Positions 1-12,700 of a stretch of 64,000 nt of DNA are shown piece by piece (the stretch's first letter is position 1; each line of letters opens with the position of its first letter). The notes below the pieces were generated by a model. The model was not told where the DNA came from and searched no databases. It was given only the letters and a program-made list of their open reading frames with translations. Source of the stretch: Liolophura sinensis (Eukaryota; Mollusca; Polyplacophora; Chitonida; Chitonidae); assembly GCF_032854445.1 (NCBI RefSeq), contig NC_088306.1, forward strand, positions 8,582,193 through 8,646,192, read 5' to 3'. A program made the position numbers and the translations under genes.

Positions 1-14
1 CAGTTGTCATCTGT

Positions 15-228
15 TTTATTTATTTATTTGTTTGGTGTTTTACGTCGTACTCAAGAATCACTTATACGACTGCGGCCAGCATTATGGTGGGTGGAAACTG
101 GACACAGCCCGGGGGAAACCCACGACCATCCGCAGGTTGCTGCAGACCTTCTCACTTACGGCCGGAGAGGAAGCCGGCATGAGCTGGACTTGAACTCACA
201 GTTTTCATTTGTCTCCAATAATTATAGG
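15..228 (-). mobile_element. Type 1 SINE at left edge
   Basis: TTTATTTATTTATTTGTTTG, then CGTACTCAAGAATCACTTAT, CCACGACCATCCGCAGGTTG and GGAGAGGAAGCCGGCATGAG to the B box. CAGTTGTCATCTGT at position 1 and CAGTTTTCATTTGT at 199 may be the target duplication with two changes. Confidence 0.9.
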
Positions 229-941
229 TAAAAAACACTAACATGAGGTACAAATCAGACAAAAGGCCACTGAACACTGTCCAGGAAACTTTTTAAAATT
301 TCTAGAATTTTTTTCAACGGACAAAATGCCTTCGAAAACCAGATTCTACGATGGCTTTTTTCCTGACGACATTGTGAACAATGTTTTTGTGCCAGGTTTT
401 TCCCACCTAATGTTTACATACATGTACAAACTGTTAGGTTTTGGCAGTCTACCATGACAGAGCTATGAGCTCAAAGCCATAATGGATTCTGAAACGAACT
501 ATTTCAAGAAATAAAAAAACAAATACAGATCTGGCGCCATGGATACCCACTGGCATAACTCTTCTAACACACACTGTCTTAGAATCTGATGTAGGACACT
601 TTACTCTGCTGGAAAAATCCCATGCTGGACACTGTTTCATGTTCTTGTATCTGATGAACACGTATGTACTTTTCACTTTAGTGTTTTCTTTGCCTTCAAA
701 CATTAACAGACAAAACAATACAACATTTGTAAGGGTTCTCCATTCTGCATTGCCTCTGATTTAAGCATGATCTAAGGTCATGTTTACCAGAAGTACATGT
801 ATGTATCACATTTTTCACATGGCTATTTAAGACTAGCTTGGAAATATAAAATGTCCATCTTCTATCAATACACTATTTCACTTCAACATTTTCTGCATGC
901 AATCATTTATCCATAATCTCATTTCTCCACCAATGCTTTAC

Positions 942-1145
942 AACACATACACTTTCCCCATCAACACCTTTCCCATCAACCCTTTTCCCATCAACACTTT
1001 CAGAACAAAAAGGTTTCCCATCAACACTTTTCCCATCAACACTTTTCCAGCCAACTCTTTTCCAGCCAACACTTTTCATATCAACACTATTCCCACCAAC
1101 ATTTTTCCGATCAACACTTTTCCCGCCAGCAGTTTCCCCAAACAA
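942..1145. repeat. 15-bp minisatellite
   Basis: About 14 imperfect units of 15 bp built around TTTCCCATCAACACT. Because 15 is a multiple of three, both strands translate to five-residue repeats (INTFP forward); this is the only reason for the open frames here. Confidence 0.85.
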
Positions 1146-1633
1146 TTTCCCAGTGTGACTATTTTAAGCATACAATCCGTGACAACAGGCATGCAATTGA
1201 AGCATGCACCCAGATATGTACAGTAGCCTTCCTGCACATAAAAACTGTTAATGTAGGTATATGATATTACTCATGATGTCTGATAAATATTACAGAATTC
1301 TTTGCAAATATACATGTAGTTTTAAGTATGTAAAAAATGTTCAGACATACTTTTTTGTTTGTTACTGAAAACATGAAGAAATTCAAAAGTGACCAAAAGC
1401 TGTACATCACAAGTCACGACACTTTAAATTCAGAGAGATGTGGCGTTATTAAAGTCATAATCATTCATTCATTCAAATTCTGATAAAATTATCATTACAT
1501 ACCTGAGAAATCTGTGTACATTATGTAAAAAACAAAACTGTCATCATTTTGTGCAAAAATGTGAAGTGAGAAAAAATGCAGACATCATTTGGTCTGCAAG
1601 TCTGTCTACAGTCAATTAACATCACATCAATTA

Positions 1634-1702
1634 AAGCCGCTGTCGTATAAGTAAAATATTCTTGAGTACGACGTAAAACACCAGTTAAATAAATAAATAA
1701 AG
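1634..1702 (+). repeat. Type 1 SINE tail fragment
   Basis: AAAGCCGCTGTCGTATAAGT, TTGAGTACGACGTAAAACAC, then AGTTAAATAAATAAATAAAG. Confidence 0.85.
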
Positions 1703-3620
1703 TCAAAGTTAAAGAATACGAGCATGCAGGAGCTAGTGAAAATGTTCGGCTTGGCAAAATGACAGGTGGGCAAAAAGACAGGTGGGCAAGATGGCCTTGG
1801 AAAAGCGTTAACGTGGATTAATGGGGAAAGGGGAATATATTTTGGGCCTGTTTCTCAAAGAAGATGTAATGCTACGTTAATGTCCCCGGCCAGCACCCAA
1901 GAAAAAGAACGTGCCTAACACATGTACTTGGTCAGTCCAGCTACAAAATCAACTTCGCCCAAGATTGTGCAACTCACTAAAAAACAAGAGAGTCACGTTC
2001 ATTTAACTCATTGTTTGGTGACATCCTTCTGCAATAATCACAGCAAAAAAGGCTTGTAGGGTGGATATAAATGGCAGTAGGCTATCAAAGACTGACCTAC
2101 AAATAAGGCTTTGAAGAGAATGCGCAGTTCAAATTTTCCCTATCAACATTATATGGCTTTCATATTTCTAATACTCTTTCTATTTTCCTTGTTAATTAAT
2201 ACAATAAACCAGACTTGAAAATGAAAGGCTAACTTTCAGCCCAAATTCTTACTACACACAGGTGCTATGGAAATTGGAATCTAATGGTACAGTACAGTAT
2301 CATATCATTCTTCAATCATCACACAGTTTAACACACTCAATTATTGATCAACACGCTAACATTCTGATTAGGATGCTGTGAAGTCATCTTTGCAGACATA
2401 ACACCTGAGACTAGAGCTCTCAACTTATTTAAAGGCCATAAATTTATCTAGTTGTCTGGCTTTCCGTCTGAAAAGTCAGGTAAATACCTGATCATATCAC
2501 ACCTTTAACACAACTGCCTATACATTACGAGAGATCAGGGGTCCATGTCATAATGCTGACCTAGTGTTAAGTTGCCCTTAGCTAAGTGCACTTTATATCG
2601 CTAAAACATACATTGCCATGGTAGTGAAGGGCTTATTTCAGTATAAAGTGAGCTTCATGAAACCGGAGCTGGTCATGAATCACATTTTAGCTTGAGGATT
2701 CAGATGCCTATAGAGTTACCTCCCTTTGACCATTCATACGGTCAAATTCATTTATAACATAATGGTTGGGATGGTGGGGAAGGGCTAGAGACAGATATAG
2801 TGCATGTGAGGTTGAAAGCATAAAGAGTATCCAATACTTCATTCAAGGACCTTTAAGCAACATCACTACACAAAAACATATCAATACAACAAAAAAGAAA
2901 AGACTTTTAATTCAAACTTCAGTTTTAAACTTACATGTAAAGAATGTGAGCTCTCATAGGGAAATACACGCATAGAAGTATACATATACTTCTTCAGGTT
3001 TTTTTATAGTACACAAACTATTTTCACATGGTATCAACTGAACAACAGTTTGAAACTGTAGAAGGAATACAACGATGCAGAAAACTGAAAATTTTTTTTT
3101 CTTTTTCGTGGACCTTTTATCCACATTAGAGAAAAAAACTTTTTAACTATATTAATATGAATATGTGGAAGTGCCACAAGCCAGATGAAAAGAAAAGAAA
3201 AGAAATAAAATGGCAAATAAACAATTATCCCTATAATTCAAACCATTTTCCTGATCTTAAATTTCAGGGATTTAAGATCAAATCAGGAGTTACCTACAGT
3301 AAGAATATTTTCTGGAATTTCTCACCCGCTAATCACCATCCTATACAAATTGTGGTACACAAGGGTCACTACTTGGTGAAAATACATAAGAAATTCAGTG
3401 ATTTATTATAATTCATGACATCTAAAAATAACCTGAATTTCCTTCAATTTCATACAGCAGGGTGTATTAGTTGGTGAAAAATTCCATAAAATTACAGGTG
3501 ACATATAGCAGTTCTGAACCTCACACCATCAATGTTCTGAAATGGGAAAATCACAATACAGGTTTAAATTTTGGCTCTCATCTTGCTTTGAGGCATACCG
3601 AAGCCAGTTAGAGTACAAAC

Positions 3621-3791
3621 CTGTTCTGCACAGTTGCCTGAGAAGCCCATTTGTTCTGCCATTTTTGTCGCCTGTTCTCTTGTCATGCCTTTCTTGATGT
3701 CTATGGCCTCCTTAAGAATGGCGCTGGGGTTTTCCCTTGCCACTTCCTCTATGTTCACACCTCCCTGTGAACTTGCCACCATGACAGGGCC
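3621..3791 (-). CDS. SUCLA2: SUCLA2 exon 5
   Basis: Encodes [20 protein letters not shown] and [15 protein letters not shown], ending GNCAEQ|gtttgt; 57 whole codons, phase 0 at both ends. Acceptor ggcag before 3791. The following exon was looked for in 1-3620 on this strand and not found, so it probably lies outside the window. Confidence 0.94.
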
Positions 3792-6700
3792 CTGCCAATA
3801 CAAACAGCTTTTTCATTCTTAATCTTGCGACTTGTATTTTTTACAGCTTTACATGCTTAAGGTGATCATTAGAAGTAAAAGTAAAAGTATATACCCACAT
3901 TCATTAAGCACCTCTCCAATTGTATCAAGACCTTTATTTATTTATTTATTTATTTATTTTTTTAGCTGTCAATTTTATGGGAAAAGGAAACCAGATTGCC
4001 CAGGGTAAACCATCACACTTAGCCAGCTACCTGACAAACTTATAGGCGAACCAGAAAGAGGTGGATTAGAACTCGTAACCTGCTTGGTTAAGGGCTTGAC
4101 AGCTGTCTATGACCGTATAACTACTTGAACTCTTGCATTAATACGGACGAAACAGTCTGATAATAATGCATGAACTGCTAAGCCTGATGGTGCATGCGTG
4201 CATGCGTGAATGGAACAATGGTGCATGCGTGAATGGGATACCGGCAGAAGTCTGAAGTCGGGACGAATTACGTCATTTCAGTCATGCTGGACATTCCACG
4301 GCAGCGTCAACAGCACGACGTTACAGTCGGCAGACCAAATACGTCACGGATGAAACCACACAGTTTTGCACTGATCAACATATTCTGCTGGTACCCGACT
4401 GAATATGGTCAGTACTTGTCGAAGACATACATGTAGCAAGTCGAAAATTAGCCCTGTCCTGATAAGTTAGTTCAAAGCCTTAAGGCTATATGTACAGACC
4501 ATTATACTTAAAACTTCTTAAACTAAGGGATAAACATGTTGTGAATAATTATCACATTGCTTTGGGCCAATACAACTGCCCTCTGGCAAATACCTAGGTG
4601 AATATATATATATACAATTAGTTACATGTACATAGAAGTACCCAAAATGATAATATGGCTGCTGACAAGTACATTTAAACCCCTTGTCTGCAGAAACACA
4701 TTGAATAAATTAATGTTGCCCAAGGACTGGTCACTCAGAGTATACTCTTGTTTCAAGAAAAAAGTGTCATCATACCACTATACCCTTGCCTCAAGACAAA
4801 CTGCCATCATACCAATTTATCGTTGTCTAAAGACAAACTGTCATCATACCACTATATATTTATCTCAAGACAAACTGCCACCATACCACTATACTCGTGT
4901 CTCAAGACACCCTGTCATCATACCACTATACCCTTGTCTCAAGACAAACTGCCATCATACCACAATACTCTTGTCTCAAGACAAACTGCCATCATACCAC
5001 TATGCCCTTGTGTCAAGACAAACTGCCATCATACCACTATATTTGTGTCTCAAGACAAACTGTCATCATACCACTATATCTTTGTCTCAAGACAAACTGT
5101 CATCATACCACTATGCCATTGTCTCAAGACAAACTGCCATCATACCAATTTATTTTTGTCTCAAGACAAACTGTCATCACAACACTATACTCTTGTCTCA
5201 AGACACACTGTCATCATACCACTATACTCGTGTCTCAAGACAAACTGTCATCATACCACTATACTCTTGTCTCAAGACAAATTGTCATCATACCATTATG
5301 CCTTTGTCTCAAGACAAACTGCCATCATACCACTATACTTGTGTCTCAAGACAAACTACCATCATACCACTAGACTTGTGTCTCAAGACAAACTGTCATC
5401 ATACCATTATATCTTTGTCTCAAGACAACCTGCCATTATACCACTATATATTTGTCTCAAGACAAACTGTCATCATACCACTATGCCATTGTCTCAAGAC
5501 AAACTGCCATCATACTAATTTATCTTTGTCTCAAGACAAACTGCCATCATACCACTATACTTGTGTCTTAAGACAAACTGTCATCACACCACTATACCCT
5601 TGTCTCAAGACAAACTGTCATCATACCACTACACCCTTGTCTAAAGACAAACTGCCATCATACCAATTTATCGTTGTCTCAAGACAAACTGTCATCATAC
5701 CACTTTGCTCTTGTGTCAAGACAAACTGTCATCATACCACTATACTTGTGTCTCAACACAAACTGTCATCATACCACTATACCCTTGTCTCAAGACAAAC
5801 TGCCATCATACCACTATACTTGTGTCTCAAGAAAAATTATCATACCACTATACCCTTGTCTCAAGACAAACTGTCATCATACCACTATACTCTTGTCTCA
5901 AGACAAACTGTCAACATACCACTATACTCTTGTCTCAAGACAAACTGTCATCATACCACTATACTTGTGTCTCAACACACTGTCATCATACCACTATACC
6001 CTTGTCTCAAGACAAACTGTCATCATACCATTATACTTGTGTCTCAAGAAAAATTATACCACTATACCCTTGTCTCAAGACAAACTGTCATCATACCAAT
6101 ATACTCTTGTCTCAAGACAAACTGCCATCATACCACTATACTCTTGTCTAAATATACTCTTGTCTCAAGACAAACTGCCATCATACCACTATACTCTTGT
6201 CTCAAGACAAACTGTCATCATACCAATATACTCTTGTCTCAAGACAAACTGCCATCATACCACTATACTCTTGTCTCAAGACAAACTGTCATAATACCAA
6301 TGTACTCTTGTCTCACGAAAAAACTGTCATCGTACCAGTATACCCCTGTCTCAAGACAAACTGTCACCATACCAGTATACTCTTGTCCCCAGTAAAACTG
6401 TCACCATACCAGTATACCCCTGTCTCAAGACAAACTGTCATCATACCGGTATACCCCTGTCTCAAGACAAACTGTCATCATACCAGTATACTCTTCGTCC
6501 CCAGTAAAACTGTCACCATACCAGTATACTCTTGTCCCCAGTAAAACTGTCACCATACCAGTATACTCTTCTCTCCAGTACAAAAATCTCATAAAGACTA
6601 TAAACTCACCATGAATGCTCTCTCCATGGCAATGGCAAAGTAGTACTCTCTTCTTGAATACAGTCTCTCACAAACCATCACCTGGTTACACATTCGTCCC

Positions 6701-9700
6701 TCAGACCCGGTCTGTTTGGTGATGATCTTCCACCCTATCATCTTACTGGCTATATCCTTTGCCTCCTCAGCTCTACAGATAATTAACAAACATTTTAGCT
6801 TTAGTTATTTTAATACAGGTGTGGAAACCACCCTGTAAGCCTGCAACACCATGTCATGTCCCTCCTTCCATTGCCTTCCTTACATGTATGTATACATATA
6901 TATCACTATTAAAAAGGGCAAATAGAAGTTTGTGTGACTTCAGCAGAAACAGATATCCTCCAGTTATAGTAAGTACATATGTACAGGCCTGATTGGTTTT
7001 AACTGAGGACATACAGAGCTTTTCTATTTTATCGATCTTCGTACTGTAGTTTACCTTATACTGCGATATCTTAGTTATGCAATATCACAAATATAAAAAG
7101 GTACACTTTTTAAACCTATCTTAAATGACCTTAAATTTCATCCATGAATAACCCGCCCATTTTCCCCCGATCTGACAGTTCCATTGATTTTAGAAAGGTG
7201 TCTTGAGGATTGCTTGGAACATAGGGTGATATTCTACTGGGAAATTGTAAGTTTCAGCATCGCAAATAATATTTTGTGACATTTATTTGTGTCTGAAAAC
7301 ACATTTTTGTGGGAGAAATTTCAGGACATTTAGGGATACATTACTGGTGACATCCGGACAGGTGTTTTCGTTTAGAGTTGAAAGGAAAGTTCTGTACAAA
7401 GTAAAGCACATCTTGTATAAACTCATAAACAGCAGTGTCCTCAGTCTTCTTGGATCACAATGTGAGATATGATTAATCGCGAACCACTATTAATATGTTG
7501 CTAATGAAGTCACCAGTATTAATACAGACAGCGGGCACTCCTGTTCTAAGAGTTGCAAGATTTACTCTCCTTTGAACATGCTGAAGAGAGCGCTGAAACC
7601 CAATTACCACGATTAATTATATGTGTTAAATAATACAATGCCTGCAAAACAACTACTAGTATGTAAATGTACAAAGCCGATAAATGTTTTAATTGTCCAT
7701 GTATTATTATGCTGATTTTTATTTTACATATTCAGGAGCATTTACATGACACCATAGCATGGTTGTCTTACTTTTTTTCATAATGTAATAAAAAAACTAT
7801 CCATTTAATAAATGTTTTAATAATCCATTGAAATAATTTTTCTGACAGAACAAATGAATTGAACATAACGTCATGGCATTCGAAAAGAAAAGTGAGGCAA
7901 GCAAATTCCACCTTAAACATAATGCTCTGATTGTCAGCATTTGCACTGTTAAATTCGGACTTCCATTCATTACAGCTCTTACTGACTTGTTTCACTTATC
8001 TGATTTGTGTTCAATTCCTCACACATGAATTTTTCCCTTACGACATCAGTCGAGTCTGATTGTCAGCATTTGTGCAGTTAAATTTAGTTTTCCAATTATT
8101 ACAAACATATCTGTTTTACGTCTTTTGATCTGTACATGTATTTCATGCCTTAGACATGCTAACACATTTTTTCCTCATACCACACTGGCCAGGTCATAAG
8201 TGGGAAAAGGAGACTGCCTTCAGCGAACCACCGTTCAGCGTTACAGATACCAGACAAACCCAATGACAAACAGCTGCAGTCTAAACAGTGAGAACTGGAT
8301 TCAACCTTCATCCAGGCATTAAAAGAACAAACATACGTGTACTCTCTATATTGTGTGTTTCTCTTGACAGATGACAACGGAATGATGAATTCAAATTTTT
8401 TTTTCGTTCCACCTTAGGTCATTGCTATTACAAGAGCTCAGACACTGTAAGTACAATAGTCTTGATAGTGTTAAAAGTAACAATGTAAAATTTGAGGTAC
8501 ATGTTTTAATGCTCCCAACACTGTATCGCTGCTTTTCAAGATAAAGTAGTAAGTAATAAGCTGGAATAAGTAATAAACCAGCAGGACAAAATGTAAAACA
8601 AGGAAAACCTTACACGAAATTCAAATCTGGGCCCAAATTCCACAAAGCCAGTTTTAGCTCAAGTCAGAATTTGAAAGATGACTTTAGAGCTTAATTTTCA
8701 TGCCTGATAAATTAAACCTTTGACCAAATGATCCTTGTTATGTTAAGATAAATGTCTGAAAATTTCAACTTCTAAAACCGAAAGCTAAGCATTGTGACAA
8801 TCTTTTAAACTTTCACTTAAGTCTCAAATGTCTTTGTGGAATCGGCACCTGGTGCTTTTCAAAGACATGGCTATGACATATCACTATACAATACTGTAGC
8901 CTGGCAATATAACAAAAATAATCAGATGTCAGAATGAGTGCACAGATGGGCTGGGGTTGGGGGGATTGCAAGACTGAGACTACATACGAGAAGACGATCT
9001 TGACTCCACCCTTGAGTCCACTCTCGAAGCTGCCTTTGCCTCTGCCCCCGGCCAGGACTTGTGCTTTGACGACCACATCTGACACTCCAGTCAGATCAGC
9101 TGGCAAAATGAAAACATTTGTACTTTGATAATAGGTTATTATATTATATTACATTATAAATTCTTTTGAAGTTCTGTAAGTTAAGTAACCGAGCCAGTGA
9201 TATTATAAACAGATATGAGCCCAGTGATTAGTGACCAGGAGCCTCCCACCAATGCGGTTGCTGTGAGCTCAAGTCCAACTCATGAAGGCTTCCTCTGCAG
9301 CCTGCAGACGATTTCCCGTGTTTCCCGTGTTTCCCGTGGGCCCTACCTGGTTTCATCCTACCATAATGATGGCCGCCGTTAGGTAAGTGAAATATTCTTG
9401 AGTACAGCGTAAAACACCAACTAAATAAATAAAAAGACGCAAGTCATTGGGGCTTTCCGTACTCTCTGTTTTACTTTCATTTAAGAAACTATTTGACTGT
9501 TGTTTAGTGCCTTACTCCAGATTTTTTCACTTACAGATACATGTACGTGTATACAACCCGAGTTGGTTTTATATGCGGAAGAAACCACACTGCCTCTTGC
9601 AGCAATTGGCAAGTCATACTGACAAACAAGTTGAGAAATACATTCCATATTGATATAACACAGCTGGCCAAATACAAACACAAGGCTGCACAAACAGCCA

Positions 9701-12700
9701 TATTAAACTTATTTATTTATTTATTTGATTGGTGTTTTACGTACTCAAGAATATTTCACTTATACGACGGTATTATGGTGGGAGGAAACCAGACAGAGCC
9801 CGGAGGAAACCCACAACCATCCACAGGTTGCTGACAGACCTTCCCACGTACGACCGGAGAGGAAGTCAGAATGAGCTGGACGAACTCACAGCGACAACAT
9901 TGGTGAGAGACTCCTGGGTCACCACGCTGCGCTAGCGCGCTAAACAACTAAGCCAGCCATATTAAAGGTGTAGACCACTTTATTGCACCAAGGCCCCATA
10001 AAATCAGTGAGAGTAGAGGAATGTACAAATTCCCTGTCCCAGGCCAAGACTAAACACTCACCTCATGCAGGACTGTCTGACTTCACAGACATACATTTTA
10101 GGATTGAGTGAGTGAGTGAGTGCTTGGGATTTAACGTCATACTTAACAATTTTGTAGTCATATGATGACAAAGGAATCCTTATCGTGCATGTAATGTGCC
10201 TCCTTCTTGCACAACAGATTGCCACAGCTCTTTTATCTAGTACTGCTTCACTGAGACACCTTACCAAAGGCAAGTAAGCCGACCCGCCTGAGCCATTATA
10301 CTGATACCAATCGACCAGTTGCTGCACTATCCCCTTCATGCTGAACGCCAAGCAAGGAAGTTACAACTTCCTCTTTTAAGGTCTTGGGTGTGACTCTACC
10401 CAAGATTGACCCTGGATCTACTGCTCCAGAAGCGGATGCTCTACCAACTGGTCTATTGGAGCCAGTTGTTTTAGGATTGAAATTCCCATACTGTGCCCAC
10501 TAAACTAATACATGTTTGGCTAATTATTTTTTGGGGGGGAGGGGGGGGGAGTATTTGTTTTTCATATGCTAATGTTTATTTTCCAACACAGAATTAGAGC
10601 GAGAACTTGCTACGATCCCTAAAGTTACAAAAGAATGACCATTGTGATTTCAAACAGATATGCCAGACAAATTTTCCTGTACATGTATCTATACACCCAG
10701 GATATATAAACCCCACACATTCAATTTCAAGTCTCAGTCAGTGATCATGGTGATTCAACTCAAAAACTGCAGAATATGATTTACAGGCAGACAGAAGCTT
10801 CTTAGTTGGCCTTTAATTAAGTCTGTTAGCCTCATAACAGGTTCTATGTCATGCAACTCTCAACTAATATGGTTGCTTCAACTTTTTGTCACAGGGTCCA
10901 TCAGGTATTCAGTGATGCATGGAGGTTATCTTTGGGCTCAGCTATGATTCCTCCAGCCACAAGCTGAATATTTGTCAAGTAGAAAGGGAAATATTCTTGA
11001 TTTGATTGACTGGTGTCCAATGCTCAAACCTGTCAATTTTTACTTGTGTGATGTCTCAGCATCAGTGAAAAGAAACTGCAGGGCTTGAAAGATGTCACAA
11101 CCTTTGCCAGGTGACTTACAAAGCTCTTGACTTAACGTCACAGTCTACACAGCGCGGGCTGGAGTTGAGCAAGCCACCTAACTGGTCAGGGGCTGGTAGT
11201 CTCAACAAGAAAGCACCTTCACCTAGAGACAATGACGTGCTTTGAAATATTCTTGAGTATGGCACAAAACAGTAAACTGATGAAAAGAAACGACAAATAC
11301 AGTAATAATAAAGTTATTTAGGAAGATGAGTGGAAACAGCCAGAGACAGTTTTGATTTAACATGTGTGATTTTGCTTACATTGAACAGCAATCTCTCGGT
11401 TATGCAACATCAAAAAAATAGTAAGTTATGCTTTCTGTGGGATATTTTATTGATGCATATATATACATATATATATATATACTTATATATATATATACTG
11501 CTCACCCAGTTCTTTGGCATACGTGTACGTTTCCTCAGCACTGTTAGCGACACGGAATGATGGCACCCCGACGCCTGCGTCCTGCAGAAGTTTCATGGCA
11601 TTGTGTTCATGAATTGAAAGGTGTCGCCTGGGTGTGGGGCTTGCCAGACAGGGGGCACATAAGAGCTAAAACAGAAAACACACCCCACTAGTCATAACAC
11701 ATTTACAGGTAAGTTGAAATGATGCAGGTCAAAACACCTGACAGCCAAAATGCAGACCACCACAACATTCATACTGCTAACATAGGCAAAAAAAAAAAAA
11801 ACCTACTGCACCTCTTTTCCTTCATGTTTTTTTAAATGGATAAATATGAACTATTGATTAACCATACCTCATGTACATTATTTGTGTGCTGTATTACATT
11901 GTGCTGCAGAATACATATATTTCAGTTACAGCATTCAATGATAATCAATGAGGACTATCATAGCATTCAACAGTTAAAAGTCTGCTATTACACACCTTTG
12001 CCATCTGTCAGCAAAGGTCATTTAAATGGACAAATACCCTCCCTTAATTATGCCTTATGTATATTCTTTGAAAGTTGCATTACACTGTGCTGAAGAATAT
12101 GTGCATGTATTTGAATTATAGCCTTCTGTGACGGTGCTACATGTATTTAATTTTTAACACCTAAATCTCAGAGGAACCAGCACTGATTATGTGTTATAAA
12201 AAACAGGGTTTTTTCTCTAGTAAGCAGTCCTAGCAAAATAGGCATACCTGCATAGATTTAGTCAGGCTTTGAAACTACTTTATAACCACCAATATCTAGC
12301 TTATTCGACATTCAGACATTTTAGGCCCAAATTTGGAATAAGGTAGTTATGGTTAAAATGTTTGAATGTCAGAAAAGATGGTTATTGTTGCATTTTGGCT
12401 AGTCAAATACTATGTAGTTCTTTTAAACTGGAGCTTTGATGGTAGCCGCCTGCGTGTGGCTCAACTGATCTGAAGATGTAGTAGCATGATAAGCAGTACA
12501 GAGCCACACTCAAACCTGGCAGAAAACAAGTGGTAACCTGACTTGGGGATTCCCAGAAGATAAAGCATCAGCTGTTGAGCTAAAAATCAGTTGGTGGCTT
12601 GTGTGGTAGCTCATACATATTCATATAACCCAACAACACAGACAATAAATACACTCTCAAGTGGGAATGCTTGCATGGATGACTTGGACAATTTAAAACA

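Larger units (their letters stand above)
229..3620. other. SUCLA2 intron 5 (part), no coding sequence seen
   Basis: About 3.4 kb of AT-rich sequence. It holds a fragment resembling the end of the MITE family at about 235-350, a 15-bp minisatellite at 942-1145 and a SINE tail at 1634-1702. No open frame in it looks conserved. Confidence 0.6.

Noticed and set aside
1-3500. Further SUCLA2 exons
   Set aside because: The next family segment (around LFLKYDAT and EINPM) was sought on the minus strand and not found.
4626-6395. 589-codon open frame
   Set aside because: It is the 37-bp minisatellite read through three frames; no signal peptide, no known domain and intronic to SUCLA2 on the other strand.
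4745-6588. CRISPR array
   Set aside because: Units are contiguous with no unique spacers, and the DNA is eukaryotic.
8813-9106. SUCLG2 (GTP-specific) instead of SUCLA2
   Set aside because: [16 protein letters not shown] and the downstream [21 protein letters not shown] segments fit the ADP-forming isoform better.
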